Position numbers and translations under genes: made by a program
Shown: piece by piece, positions 43,580 through 54,524 of the stretch
How positions within the stretch are numbered: position 1 is the first letter of the stretch
Layout of the letters: every line of letters begins with the position of its first letter
Origin: Pomphorhynchus laevis
Lineage: Eukaryota; Acanthocephala; Palaeacanthocephala; Echinorhynchida; Pomphorhynchidae
Length of the DNA stretch: 64,000 bases
Assembly: GCA_012934845.2 (NCBI GenBank)
Contig: WNNJ02000601.1
Location: forward strand, 62,001-126,000
Direction of reading: 5' to 3'
The notes under the pieces: generated by a model
Database searches by the model: none
What the model saw: only the letters and a program-made list of their open reading frames with translations
Told to the model about the DNA's origin: nothing

Positions 43580-46018
43580 TTAGTTCATTGAGTTTGCAGG
43601 TCGATGTCGAGCAGAACGAGGACCGCGAATACACATCGAAATTGAACGAGCCAACTGAATTCTAATCTTTGACCGTAGTTTTGTCAATTCTTCTGAGTAG
43701 GAATGATTGTTTTTTATTGCCATCTTCTGTGCAATTCTCTGAATTAATTGTGCAGATGATTTTACTGCTCCACCGAAACATGATAACACGATAGGTGCGA
43801 AATTCGCCCTCTCTATGGCAGTTACTCTCTCTTGATACTTAGCGAATTTACGTGTTTCGTGATATGTAAAAGCAGCCCCAGCGGATTTCGAAAGGTTGGA
43901 CGGAGCGAAAACGTTAAAAACGCAAGTATCAAATAAAGTTCGCTCCGAACGACTTCCATAAAAACCACAGCAGGCGATATCCAAACGTGCATCATGAGCG
44001 CGAGATGTAGATATGCGCTCGAAATGAATACTAGAATTTACTGGCAGTAGTGTTGGCTCTTTTTGCACATTATCACATATTTCTGTCAAGGTTTTAGAAA
44101 ATATATCACGAATTGAATCATGTCTTATCGATGGATGACCTCCGGTGGGACAGGTAAGTGAGTGAGCCAGAGAATTATGTTCACCGCAGGGGCAATGAGA
44201 GGGCGCGTCTAGTGGTAGTCTATGATATCGAGCTGCAAGTGCGTCACGAAATTCTACATTGCTAACTCGAGTCCAACGATCACTCGTAGGATATGTGGAG
44301 AGCCATGCCGAGGCACCTTTGACTTGTAGATGTTCCATAATACGTAACAAATTGTCACCAACATTAGCTACTCGATCTCTAAGCAATGACTTTTGAAGAT
44401 CAATCTTTGAAGTGCCTATAAGGGCAATGCGTTTGGATTGTTCAGTCCTTAAGTCCACACCGTATGAGCCATTTAAATAAGGAGTGCATATATCTTTTGA
44501 GCTTTTAAACTCTTCTATCGCAGTAAAACGTGGGTCAGCAATACCTAGACCACCTAGTCTTATCGGAAGGGTAAATAACGGCCATAAATAATCGTCGTCA
44601 GGCAATTTCAAATTAAAAAGCTTATCAAAACGCTTCTGAATGGTGTCATAGAGATCATCGAAACTACCAATTGAACAGTTTGTGGTTCTTTGCAAGTGAA
44701 TCCATTTATGCTGAAGCGATCTGGTCATACTAGTATAGCTTATCTGCAAACCAAGAATACCCACGTCAGCAAGACGATTTACTAATGAGCAATAATTAGA
44801 GATCTTTTGTTCCGTAGTTTTATTTATATAATCATCTGTTCCAATAGGAGCACCGAGTACTAATGTGCCATCGACAACAATGTCGATTCCCGTTTCATTA
44901 AAAAGTTTGCGGGTACTATCTGCATTTTCGGGACTAGTTAGTAGAACGCATTTGTTGCTGTTGACATGAAATCCGAAAGCACGGCCGTAGTCACACAAGA
45001 ATTTGAAAGCCTTGTAAATTTGCACAGGTTCGCCGATTAAATTGCCATCATCCGCGTACCAGAATTGGTTGATGTTAGGAAACTCCTCAGTAATGTTCAA
45101 CAATAATGGCAGGGTTGCTACGGCATAAGCTGGCATAGCAAGTACGTCACCTTGCGTAAATCCCTCTTGGGATTTGATGAAACTATCACCAGTTGAAAAA
45201 TTTGAAGGGTTATCGTAAAAATTGTGTAGTATAGTAGACATAGAGGGACAAATGCGTGATATATTAGCGAGAGCTGCCTTTCGATTTATTCTGTTAAATG
45301 CATTATCTGCATCAACAGTGAGAAGAACTGCATCGGGATCTTTTAACAGGCATTCGCGAACTGCGTGCGTGACGCACTCCACTCCAGCTCGTTGACCAGC
45401 GCACATTTGCAACCGTCCGCACACTTCTTGAATATCATTGGAAATTATAGAAAGAATGGCTTTCGACATTATTCTCCTACTAACGTCGCCAATACTAATA
45501 GGCCTTACTCCCGATTTTTTGGATAAGGCTATTAATCTGCTTGAAGCCAATACATTTATAACATTAGTAGGCATAAGCTCAGTAGCTAAAGATTTTGCGA
45601 ACGTTGACAAAACTTTAGTCAATTCAGCAGATTCGTGACCAAACTTAGTTAACATCTGTAGCCATGACTGTGCATCGATGCCGGAGGGACCTGCTCCACC
45701 TTTAACACGTTTAGCCATACGAATTATCAATTCACTATCGATTGAATCAAAAATCACAGGGTGAAAATTTGGAACTGTGATTGGGAAAGACCAGTTAACA
45801 GCATGAGGAACTAATGGGCTCGGTACAGGGTGCTTGTCGAGTAATAATTCCCGAACAGTTTTAGAACCAATCACATCATCTGGTTTCAAAGGAACGCCAT
45901 CATAAGAATCGTTGTCTAGAAGATGCATTGCTGTGTTCAGTCTAGAGCTTTCAACCAATGAGACGAATTTTTTGCGCCAATCTCTTGACTTCGAAGGTTT
46001 AATTTTTAAGGCTTTCAT
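43580..46018 (-). CDS. Reverse transcriptase with C-terminal zinc knuckle and nuclease-like domain
   Basis: 812 residues. Early region: GGAGPSGIDAQSWLQ, SRLIALSKKSGVRPISIGDV (RT fingers). Palm: LLTVDADNAFNRINRKAAL (motif A), SQEGFTQGDVLAMPAYA (B), QFWYADDGNLIG (C, catalytic YADD). Then a long connection with GGLGIADP and KGASAWLSTYP. C-terminal: CPCGEHNSLAHSLTCPTGG, RHDSIRDIF, KEPTLLP, DARLDIACCG, SERTLFDTCVF and FAPIVLSCFGGA. These fit a CCHC-like knuckle plus restriction-like endonuclease as in R2/Dong-type LINEs, though the clade is not certain. The start codon ATG follows a stop by two codons; in copy 5 the finger and RT are one frame, so this stop probably breaks the original protein. 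Confidence 0.8.
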   Translation of the reverse strand: MKALKIKPSKSRDWRKKFVSLVESSRLNTAMHLLDNDSYDGVPLKPDDVIGSKTVRELLLDKHPVPSPLVPHAVNWSFPITVPNFHPVIFDSIDSELIIRMAKRVKGGAGPSGIDAQSWLQMLTKFGHESAELTKVLSTFAKSLATELMPTNVINVLASSRLIALSKKSGVRPISIGDVSRRIMSKAILSIISNDIQEVCGRLQMCAGQRAGVECVTHAVRECLLKDPDAVLLTVDADNAFNRINRKAALANISRICPSMSTILHNFYDNPSNFSTGDSFIKSQEGFTQGDVLAMPAYAVATLPLLLNITEEFPNINQFWYADDGNLIGEPVQIYKAFKFLCDYGRAFGFHVNSNKCVLLTSPENADSTRKLFNETGIDIVVDGTLVLGAPIGTDDYINKTTEQKISNYCSLVNRLADVGILGLQISYTSMTRSLQHKWIHLQRTTNCSIGSFDDLYDTIQKRFDKLFNLKLPDDDYLWPLFTLPIRLGGLGIADPRFTAIEEFKSSKDICTPYLNGSYGVDLRTEQSKRIALIGTSKIDLQKSLLRDRVANVGDNLLRIMEHLQVKGASAWLSTYPTSDRWTRVSNVEFRDALAARYHRLPLDAPSHCPCGEHNSLAHSLTCPTGGHPSIRHDSIRDIFSKTLTEICDNVQKEPTLLPVNSSIHFERISTSRAHDARLDIACCGFYGSRSERTLFDTCVFNVFAPSNLSKSAGAAFTYHETRKFAKYQERVTAIERANFAPIVLSCFGGAVKSSAQLIQRIAQKMAIKNNHSYSEELTKLRSKIRIQLARSISMCIRGPRSARHRPANSMN

Positions 46019-46021
46019 ATT

Positions 46022-46600
46022 TTAAAGGGCCGAGGCTTCAGCGTATAATCCAGCATAGTCATTATTGAACCACATATCCAATCGTCGGGATAAAGTTGAT
46101 TTCAATGATTTGGGAGATTGACGAGAATTACGTTGAAGAATAAGATGTCCAAAGATGATGTACTTAGTAAAAGTTTCCGAATTAGTGAGAGAATCCCTGA
46201 ATATGCGTGCAAGTTCTGATATAAATTGTTTGGACTCTGAACATTTTGGAAGTCGAAATAAGTTAGGTTTCCAATGTATGACGATCGAGAATATATCCTG
46301 TATAGACAATACATCGGACTCTTGACGAGTATTCATTGTGTAATTTATATTTATTTGGTTGTTAAGAGGACATTGCCGATGATCAGAGTTTTCACAATCT
46401 GAATTCGGTTTACTCAATATGGACATAGCAATATTATTGGAAGCTGTTGCGGAGCAATTTACTTCACGATTGGAACAATTCACAGCTGAGCAATTCAAGC
46501 ATAGGATATTCTGCTTAGCACATCGACATCCTTTACATTTAGCATTCGGGCCGTTGCATGAACAGCATTTCAGAGTTGTCGCAGGCTTGCCCTTGGGCAT
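46022..46600 (-). CDS. N-terminal Cys-rich (CXC-like) finger of Cys-finger LINE
   Basis: 192 residues starting MPKGKPATTLKCCSCNGPNA, with Cys spaced C-C-x-C, then C-x2-C-x-C, C-x2-C, C-x6-C within residues 12-49. The pattern resembles tesmin/TSO1 CXC DNA-binding domains and the finger of copy 5 (KCCSCNGHSARC). Residues 90-190 (IHWKPNLFRLPKCSESKQFI, LSRRLDMWFNNDYAGL) align with copy 5. The role is probably nucleic-acid binding at the target. It ends at an in-frame TAA one codon before the RT frame's ATG. Confidence 0.72.
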   Translation of the reverse strand: MPKGKPATTLKCCSCNGPNAKCKGCRCAKQNILCLNCSAVNCSNREVNCSATASNNIAMSILSKPNSDCENSDHRQCPLNNQININYTMNTRQESDVLSIQDIFSIVIHWKPNLFRLPKCSESKQFISELARIFRDSLTNSETFTKYIIFGHLILQRNSRQSPKSLKSTLSRRLDMWFNNDYAGLYAEASAL

Positions 46601-46808
46601 TTATTTTGTTTAAGAACAGAATTGAATTGAACCAAACGAATAAGGCTTTTGTATGTTATTTTATTGTATGTTATTTATTGAAATTTGTGTATTTACTTTA
46701 GATTGTGTGTTTAGGTTGTTAAATATTTTTTGTTTTTGTTGTTAAATATTTTTTGTTTTTTGTTTTATAATAAGTTCAATAATAATAAGTTCAATTTCCT
46801 GTATTAAT

Positions 46809-48610
46809 TTTTTTTAACGAAAAAAAAACGAATTTATTTGACAAAGACACTGCAAAATCATAACAAAAGTAACAATGAAAAAAATTTATCTGAGACACCA
46901 TGAGCTAGCCCGCACGAGAGCTATTCCAATGGAACGTCTGAATCGGCTAATCACATCACTGTAACGACACTCTCTTCTCACCGCTACGTCTTTTGCTAAG
47001 CGTTTTACCAACTGTTCTGCCTCATCCCCTAATCCACCTTGTATTGACAAAATAACTGGTATAAAAGCTGATCTTTCGATCTTGGATATCCGTTCGGAGT
47101 ACTTAGCCTTTTTTCGATTCTCGTTATAACTGAACGCTGATCGTGGAGTCATTGTGGCATAGGAACGAGCATGTGTATTGAATACAGAAATGTCCAGGTA
47201 GGACCGCTCAGACGGGACGCCAAACAACCTCGAACACAAGACGTCAAGACGTGCATTGCGATCTAGTGTAGTGGAAGAAGAATCGAATTGAATAGTTGGA
47301 TCAACGGGAGAAAGCAGTGGCTCAGTTGTAGTTGATGAACACACCTCTGAAGTTAATTTGGCGAAAATGTCTCTGATCACATTGTGCCTTACTATTGATT
47401 TCCCTCCGCATTTGCAAGATAATGAATGAACAAGACTAAGAACTTCCCCACATACACATTTGCCTGAAGTATTTAAAATTTGCCACCCATATCTGACAGA
47501 GAGACCATCGGAAAATTCTTGATTGCTTAAGCGAAACTTAGGATCATCACTAGGGCGAGCAGATAGCCACGTTGACGCGCCCTTTCGAGCGGCATGTTTT
47601 AAAATTACCTGTTCGCAGTCGTCCACTGTATTTAACAGTGACGAAAATTTTTCGGCAGCCCGGAGATTCTTTAGTTTTCTAATTTCAACTATTGACTGTT
47701 TCTGGATGGTATCAATGTCGCCTCCGAGACCTAACTCAAATAAGGGCTTACATAGCAAAGAAGAATATTCCCATTCAGATTTGGTATTCTCATATGGATT
47801 TGATATCCCCAAACCTCCCATTGAGAAAGGCAGACTTGCTACATCGCGCCAACACTTCTGTAAATTAAAACCAGTTATTTTGGGGATTATTTTATTCTGT
47901 ATGAAATCTTCGAGTGAAGAAAACCATTCACATTCACACTTACATGTTCTTTGTACACGAGTCCACTTATTTTGCACTGCTGCTGAAAATGCTAAGAACG
48001 CTAACTGCCGTGAATCTCTAGAGACTTCACATAACCTATCGAGCAATTTTAACCAGCGAGTTACTTGTGTTATTACCCAATCTTTTTCGAACGAACCAAA
48101 ACCTATGGGAGCTCCTAAAAGTTCTACACCATTAGATACGACATGAACCCCTAAGCTGGCAAGTGAATCACATTCAAGGATAATGTTGGCGTTAACCAGA
48201 GCTGTACACTTGTTGACATTAACATGAAATCCGTATTCCGGTCCTATAGATTGCAACGATTTAAAAAAATCATAAACATTCCCCGGTGAACCAACACATG
48301 ATACATCGTCTGCATACCAACGCTGTTTTATTTGAGGATGCAAAGCGCCTAATCTATGTATTAATGGTATCGTTGCTGCCGCAAATGCTACCATTGCCAA
48401 AGGGTCGCCTTGCGTGAAACCCTCCTTTGATAACAGATAATCATCGTCAATGGCTAAGATTGGATCTAAACTATACGTATTCTGCAGGAATCGTGCTAAA
48501 GCAGGGCATATCTTTTCTATATTGAGGAGAGCTAATTTCCTATTAATTCTATTAAAAGCATTATGTGCATCAATTAAAAGTAAACATGACGAGGTCGAAT
48601 TAGCAAAGGT
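46809..48610 (-). mobile_element. Cys-finger LINE copy 4 (5'-truncated)
   Basis: A frame of about 575 element codons, starting in flanking DNA at 48703 and ending at 46886, begins at LLLIDAHNAFNRINRKLALL (motif A) and continues with SKEGFTQGDPLAMVAFAAAT, RWYADDVSCVG, MGGLGISNP, RKGASTWLSARPS, a C-x-CG-x5-VHSLSC knuckle, RHNVIRDIF, ARLDVLCSRLFG and AFIPVILSIQGGLGDEAEQL. A 15-bp duplication (atttcctgtattaat) flanks it at 46794-46808 and 48611-48625, the right one running on into TAATAATAATAAT. It is about 99% identical to copy 5 over the shared part. Confidence 0.85.
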
Positions 48611-48639
48611 ATTTCCTGTATTAATAATAATAATAATTT

Positions 48640-48865
48640 TTTTTGGGCCGAAACATGATAACAGTGGCTCCTCCTGATGACCTCTTATCCTCATTTGATA
48701 CATCGTCTGTTATTTATTAGTCAATTCATAAAAAATATCTTTTATTTTAAATTTAAATTTTTTATTTCATCAGAGGAAATATAAATTATAGAAAATCTAA
48801 AAACAATTATTAATTTTATTATTTAATTATTAAATTTTGATTTAGCATTATTATTTTTTGTTTAG
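48640..48865 (+). repeat. Dispersed AT-rich repeat, copy 2
   Basis: Matches 27190-27480: ggccgaaacatgata, then gatacatcgtctgttattta, ttagtcaattcataaaaa, and an AT-rich stretch ending near aaattttgatttagcatta. Same orientation. The family is unknown. Confidence 0.7.
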
Positions 48866-49949
48866 CTTATGATTATATTAAATACGTAGAGTCAGTTAGC
48901 TGATTTGAATTTGAATCATAAAAAGGTGCTGATTTTAATAAGCAATTGTCAAATCAATTTGACATTGCTAATTTTATTGCTATCAATTTCGGTCAAGGAC
49001 AGTACTAACAAATGAGGACAGAGAAGAGCGTGTAGTAATGCTACGCATTGTTACCGACGGAATCTGCAATGAAATTAAGTACTAGGATATTGAATTGGTT
49101 CTACAATGCAGAAAATGTTTCATGGTAACCATGTGATGATAGTCTCTATATACGATGCTTGTCGTAACGAGATTGCGTCAATTTGATTGAGTATAAGCCA
49201 GGGTTAAAAAATCTAACCGACTTCTTCAATTTAATTAAGTCTAAGTAGGATTCGTAGGCTGCTGAATGACGAAGATTCATATACCTTTATGAAAATTGAG
49301 CAGTTTGAGAAGCGAGAGCGCATATATCGCAAAAATAAAATCTGATAAGCACACTATCTACGAGGTCAATCTTATCGTAAGTTTGTTAGGCAATATCCGG
49401 ATCATCGAATCAGCATTATTTTGAAGAATCCATGGATAAAGACCGACTTTTTCGATTTAACTAACTCTAAATTCGTACGATGTTGTGTGACGAAAATTCA
49501 GATTCCTTTAGATATAAAATTTTTAGATATGTTATAACAATTGAGCAAAGTTTTAATATCCTTTATGACAAAAAGGGATAGTGCAGCTATTGCGAAAGAT
49601 GAATTACTCACAGACACACTTGTCGATAAGGTTAAAGCTTGCGGAAGATTAATCTTTTCATAAAAGCTGTTAGAACACATTGAATCATCAGAAGCACAAT
49701 TAGTCCGAAGAACCTTAAAGCATAGTCAAAATAGAGAGTTTCGAGATTAGGATTTCTAGCCGTCGTGATGATAATCTTGGAAATGTTTTGTTGCAAGTTT
49801 GTTGAAATAGACCATTTTGATAACGGATATCTGTAATTAAAGACAAATTCAATAGAATTATGTTCGAGCATCAGGCCGTCATCACGACATAACAGGCTTC
49901 CGCAAATAAATTTTATGACTTTTGCTCTCTGTTTTAATTTAAAAAAGTT
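48866..49949. other. Unrecognised intergenic DNA
   Basis: Several open stretches of 60-80 codons exist on the minus strand (for example 49871-49632), but none shows a known motif. The sequence could be an old, unrecognised element. Nothing firm can be said. Confidence 0.4.
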
Positions 49950-50300
49950 GAAATGAAAATAATAAACAATAGAGTTGATTGCAAATTAAGCATCCTCTCT
50001 CTTGTTTGGAAAATTCTGCATACTAAAGATCATCCACTGTCACATCTACTGCAACTGAGAGGTCAACCTTCTCTTCGCGGACACCCCCTGATGCTGAAAA
50101 CACAAAGGTACATGCATGCAGTTTCCTGCTTTGCCAAACGAGTCGTACGATCTTGGAATTCGCTTCAGAGTGCGACCGTTTTGTCGTCTACTGCTTCAAG
50201 TTTTTGCGCCCTACTGGATGATGACCCTTCCTTCTCAAGACAACGGTGGGATTTTCAGTGGTTCATCTGATGAAGGAGGGACAAATCGACTCTTATTCTT
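49950..50300 (+). pseudogene. CR1/Jockey-type LINE, C-terminal fragment
   Basis: An open frame reads HAVSCFAKRVVRSWNSLQSA and then SSFCALLDDDPSF. The pattern F--R-V-SWNSL, V-(S)A-S---F marks the C-terminus of CR1- and Jockey-type ORF2 proteins. It differs clearly from CR1-A (SHRAVNIWNRLPVD) and so is another subfamily. No catalytic part remains. Confidence 0.6.
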
Positions 50301-50574
50301 TTCATTTCTTGTGAAGCAAATTGTAAAGAACCTCGGCTCAATTTATTGTCGATTAATAGTAATCCTGTTTATCACGAGAGAGTATAAGAAAATTAATTAA
50401 ATTTGTTAAAAGGTTCTCTCTATTTCATTGGGAGATTAATGATACAAACAAGCTCAGTGGGTATAGTTTCATTGCCGCAGGACTCGCAACCAACAATTAT
50501 AGGTGCTAGTGGATTTATGAGATTTCCTGAGGTGTCTAGTCGGACATTTAAAATTATTAATTATTATTATTATT

Positions 50575-50656
50575 ACAGGTCATAGCCATAAGGCTGTTTT
50601 GACCGCTCACATAAAAAACAAATAAATACAAGAAAAAAAATCAAAAAAATCGTTCA

Positions 50657-50710
<54 letters not shown>

Positions 50711-51410
50711 ACCATGGGTACTGCAGCAACCACCATTCGTTCTCATTTCGAATCCAGTTCTTTATATTGGATTTAAATTCATTGATTGTATGCACCGCAA
50801 CGACATCAACTGGAAGACGATTCCAAATATTCACCGCTCGATGAGACAGTCGGAAATGACGAGGGTATTTTCTGTGCTCATGTACTACTAGTACTTTCGA
50901 GTGCCCTCTACGTCCATCCCGTTCATTGAGTTCAACTCTATTTGCTGAAAAATTTTCATCTTTATTAACTAGTCGATACATAGCTAGAAGGTCGAAAAGA
51001 AGGAACCTTTCACGCACTGTCGGCATATTCAAACTTTTTATTCGTGCCTCATAGGGAAGATATCGTACCTGAGGACATAATTTCGTAAACCGTCAAAGTA
51101 TGCGCTCTAATTGATCAAGTTCTGTACGCGTACACGGAAAGACTACTGGCGACACATATTCTAATATCGGTCTTATAAGAGCATTATATAAACGCACAAC
51201 ACAAACGGGAGATAAATCTTTACAGCGATTTTTGACAATATAGGTCATTCTTCTTGCTGCGTTACAAATCCTATCAGTGTTAGCACGTGTTTTCAGATTG
51301 TTTTGAACAATTATACCAAGATCCAGAATGGACTGCGTGGAAACAACAAACTCATCGCCAATAAAATATTCTTGACTCATATTGCTTTAACCTATACAAA
51401 TGCGGGTGTT
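50575..51410 (-). mobile_element. CR1-A LINE, 3' fragment copy (minus)
   Basis: Nearly identical to 40.83-41.6 kb: SQEYFIGDEFVVSTQSILDL, RPILEYVSPVVFPCTRTEL, LNMPTVRERFLLFDLLAMYR, NEWWLLQYPWF. One stop-type change near 51093 (CGTCAA) splits the frame. The 3' UTR keeps the hairpin, but its TATATA segment has grown to a (TA) run of about 46 bases (50659-50706). It ends with a (TAA)n tail at 50560-50577. Confidence 0.9.
50659..50706. repeat. (TA)n microsatellite
   Basis: Uninterrupted TA dinucleotide run of about 46 bases. The other CR1-A copies have only tatata here, so it expanded after insertion. Confidence 0.95.
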
Positions 51411-51483
51411 TCATCATGCTCGGTACAAACGTCAGATTAATGTTTTTCGGGCGAACTATGATAATAATAATTTTTTTAACGAA

Positions 51484-54400
51484 AAAACGAATTTATTTGA
51501 CAAAGACACTGCAAAATCATAACAAAAGTAACAATGAAAAAAAATTTATCTGAGACACCATGAGCTAGCCCGCACGAGAGCTATTCCAATGGAACGTCTG
51601 AATCGGCTAATCACGTCACTGTAACGGCACTCTCTTCTCACCGCTACGTCTTTTGCTAAGCGTTTTACCAACTGTTCTGCCTCATCCCCTAATCCACCTT
51701 GTATTGACAAAATAACTGGTATAAAAGCTGCTCTTTCGATCTTGGATATCCGTTCGGAGTACTTAGCCTTTTTTCGATTCTCGTTATAACTGAACGCTGA
51801 TCGTGGAGTCATTGTGGCATAGGAACGAGCATGTGTATTGAATACAGAAATGTCCAGGTAGGACCGCTCAGACGGGACGCCAAACAACCCCGAACACAAG
51901 ACGTCAAGACGTGCATTGCGATCTAGTGTAGTGGAAGAAGAATCGAATTGAATAGTTGGATCAACGGGAGAAAGCAGTGGCTCAGTTGTAGTTGATGAAC
52001 ACACCTCTGAAGTTAATTTGGCGAAAATGTCTCTGATCACATTGTGCCTTACTATTGATTTCCCTCCGCATTTGCAAGATAATGAATGAACAAGACTAAG
52101 AACTTCCCCACATACACATTTGCCTGAAGTATTTAAAATTTGCCACCCATATCTGACAGAGAGACCATCGGAAAATTCTTGATTGCTTAAGCGAAACTTA
52201 GGATCATCACTAGGGCGAGCAGATAGCCACGTTGACGCGCCCTTTCGAGCGGCATGCTTTAAAATTACCTGTTCGCAGTCGTCCACTGTATTTAACAGTG
52301 ACGAAAATTTTTCGGCAGCCCGGAGATTCTTTAGTTTTCTAATTTCAACTATTGACTGTTTCTGGATGGTATCAATGTCGCCTCCGAGACCTAACTCAAA
52401 TAAGGGCTTACATAGCAAAGAAGAATATTCCCATTCAGATTTGGTATTCTCATATGGATTTGATATCCCCAAACCTCCCATTGAGAAAGGCAGACTTGCT
52501 ACATCGCGCCAACACTTCTGTAAATTAAAACCAGTTATTTTGGGGATTATTTTATTCTGTATGAAATCTTCGAGTGAAGAAAACCATTCACATTCACACT
52601 TACATGTTCTTTGTACATGAGTCCACTTATTTTGCACTGCTGCTGAAAATGCTAAGAACGCTAACTGCCGTGAATCGCTAGAGACTTCACATAACCTATC
52701 GAGCAATTTTAACCAGCGAGTTACTTGTGTTATTACCCAATCTTTTTCGAACGAACCAAAACCTATGGGAGCTCCTAAAAGTTCTACACCATTAGATACG
52801 ACATGAACCCCTAAGCTGGCAAGTGAATCACATTCAAGGATAATGTTGGCGTTAACCAGAGCTGTACACTTGTTGACATTAACATGAAATCCGTATTCCG
52901 GTCCTATAGATTGCAACGATTTAAAAAAATCATAAACATTCCCCGGTGAACCAACACATGATACATCGTCTGCATACCAATGCTGTTTTATTTGAGGATG
53001 CAAAGCGCCTAATCTATGTATTAATGGTATCGTTGCTGCCGCAAATGCTACCATTGCCAAAGGGTCGCCTTGCGTGAAACCCTCCTTTGATAACAGATAA
53101 TCATCGTCAATGGCTAAGATTGGATCAAAGTTGTGAATTACCCGCAATTGACTTTATGAAATGAGAAATGACATTTAAAATCGTTTTAGCCATTATGCGC
53201 CTATATGCCTTACCTATTCCGATCGGTCGAACACCAGGATTTTTATCAAGGGCAATGAGCCGACTAGCGATTAACGCTTCTGTTGAATGTTTTGGAACTC
53301 TATTACTAGCAATTCGCCTTGTCAGGTCTGCCAACGTAGAGGCCAACTGTAATGAATCCCTATCAAATGAGGTTAGCATTTGCCGCCATGATAAAGCATT
53401 AACACCCGAAGGACCCGCAGCGCCTGTAGTGCGCTTAGCACTAAGTTGGATTGCAGCTGCATCTATCGTATCGAAAAAAGAGGGATGAAAGTTATCACAT
53501 TCCATGTCGATCTTCGATAAAAAGGCGTCCTCACTAATTACAGCTGCATGTGGATGCTTCGCTTCAAGAATAGACTTAACCGATTCGTTGCCGATATAAT
53601 CATTTGGACTCAAAGTTTTATTGACAGAACCGTTTTCCAGGATTCTTACTGCAGAAGTAAGATTACCTGACATTAATGATTTCACGAACAGCGACTTCCA
53701 ATTGCGCTTAGAATCGTATCGTGACTGGGATACCTTTAAACGTGATTGAATACATTTACCCTCCCTTACTAATTCATCAAAATTTTGGCTTTGCCAAAGA
53801 GACAGGCGACGCGACATCAATTGACGTACATATTTGATTTTCGAAGAACCTACATTTTGTAAAACGCACTGACAAATAATTGTCACCTTCATAAGCGACG
53901 AGCCTTCGACGTCATCTTCGCGACAAGCAGTTTCAAACAATTTGTTTAGTTCATTTAAAAACATTCGGCTTTCGTTACACCTCGGTAAGTAAAAGAGATT
54001 AGGACGCCAAGTGATTACCTCTATGAATGATTGATGGATAAGAGTGTTTGGGAATCTATTCGAGGCAGCATCGAGGGTGTGAACCGCGTTATCCGCTATA
54101 TTCATGCTTGCAAAGTGGGATACGAGTTGGTTTTCGCAATTTGCTGCAGAACAGTTAGTGCACGGCTTATTTGATTTTACACATTTGCATTGACGACATC
54201 GTGCTGAATGTCCATTGCACGAACAGCATTTTGGCTCGGCTGGAATTCCTTTAGGCATCGTGATTGTATTGGCGAAATAAAGTTGTTGACTATAAAAAAA
54301 ATTCGATTTGTTGTCTCGTTTTTCTTTGTTAGGTGTATAATAGTTATCGACTTTGTAACAGCGATCTCAGACGATTTCAGCGCTCACAGGCGGATTCGTA

Positions 54401-54524
54401 ATGCGCTGTCAGGCGGCTTCGTAATGTGTTTGTAAGTGTTTGTGTATGTCAGTCGTCGATGGTTGTCACTGTATTGTATGTTATTTTATCTCAAATGTAT
54501 GTTTATAAGAAACCAAAATTTTTT
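51484..54524 (-). mobile_element. Cys-finger LINE copy 5 with internal deletion
   Basis: Holds both ends of the family. The N-terminal frame (54258-53125, 377 residues) starts MPKGIPAEPKCCSCNGHSAR and includes WRPNLFYLPRCNESRMFLNE, TTGAAGPSGVNALSWRQML and ASRLIALDKNPGVRPIGIG. The C-terminal frame (53147-51546, 533 residues) starts before SKEGFTQGDPLAMVAFAAAT. About 85-90 codons, including motif A, are missing between them and the frame shifts, so it cannot act. In this copy finger and RT are one continuous frame. Both flanks carry ATAATAATAATTT (51471-51483; 54541-54553), the right one inside the satellite. Confidence 0.85.

Larger units (their letters stand above)
43520..46777 (-). mobile_element. 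Cys-finger LINE copy 2, nearly complete
   Basis: The most complete copy, flanked by a 16-bp direct repeat containing AATAATAATAAGTTCA (43504-43519 and 46778-46793), i.e. a target-site duplication in an AAT repeat. It encodes an N-terminal finger frame (46600-46022) and an 812-residue frame (46018-43580) in the same reading frame, separated by one TAA. The 3' end is A-rich. This copy came later than its neighbours' flanks, since it splits the stretch between copies 1 and 4. Confidence 0.85.

Noticed and set aside
47523-48146. 207-codon plus-strand frame (also 52183-52620)
   Set aside because: Antisense of the Cys-finger LINE frame, preserved in both copies only because the copies are near-identical.
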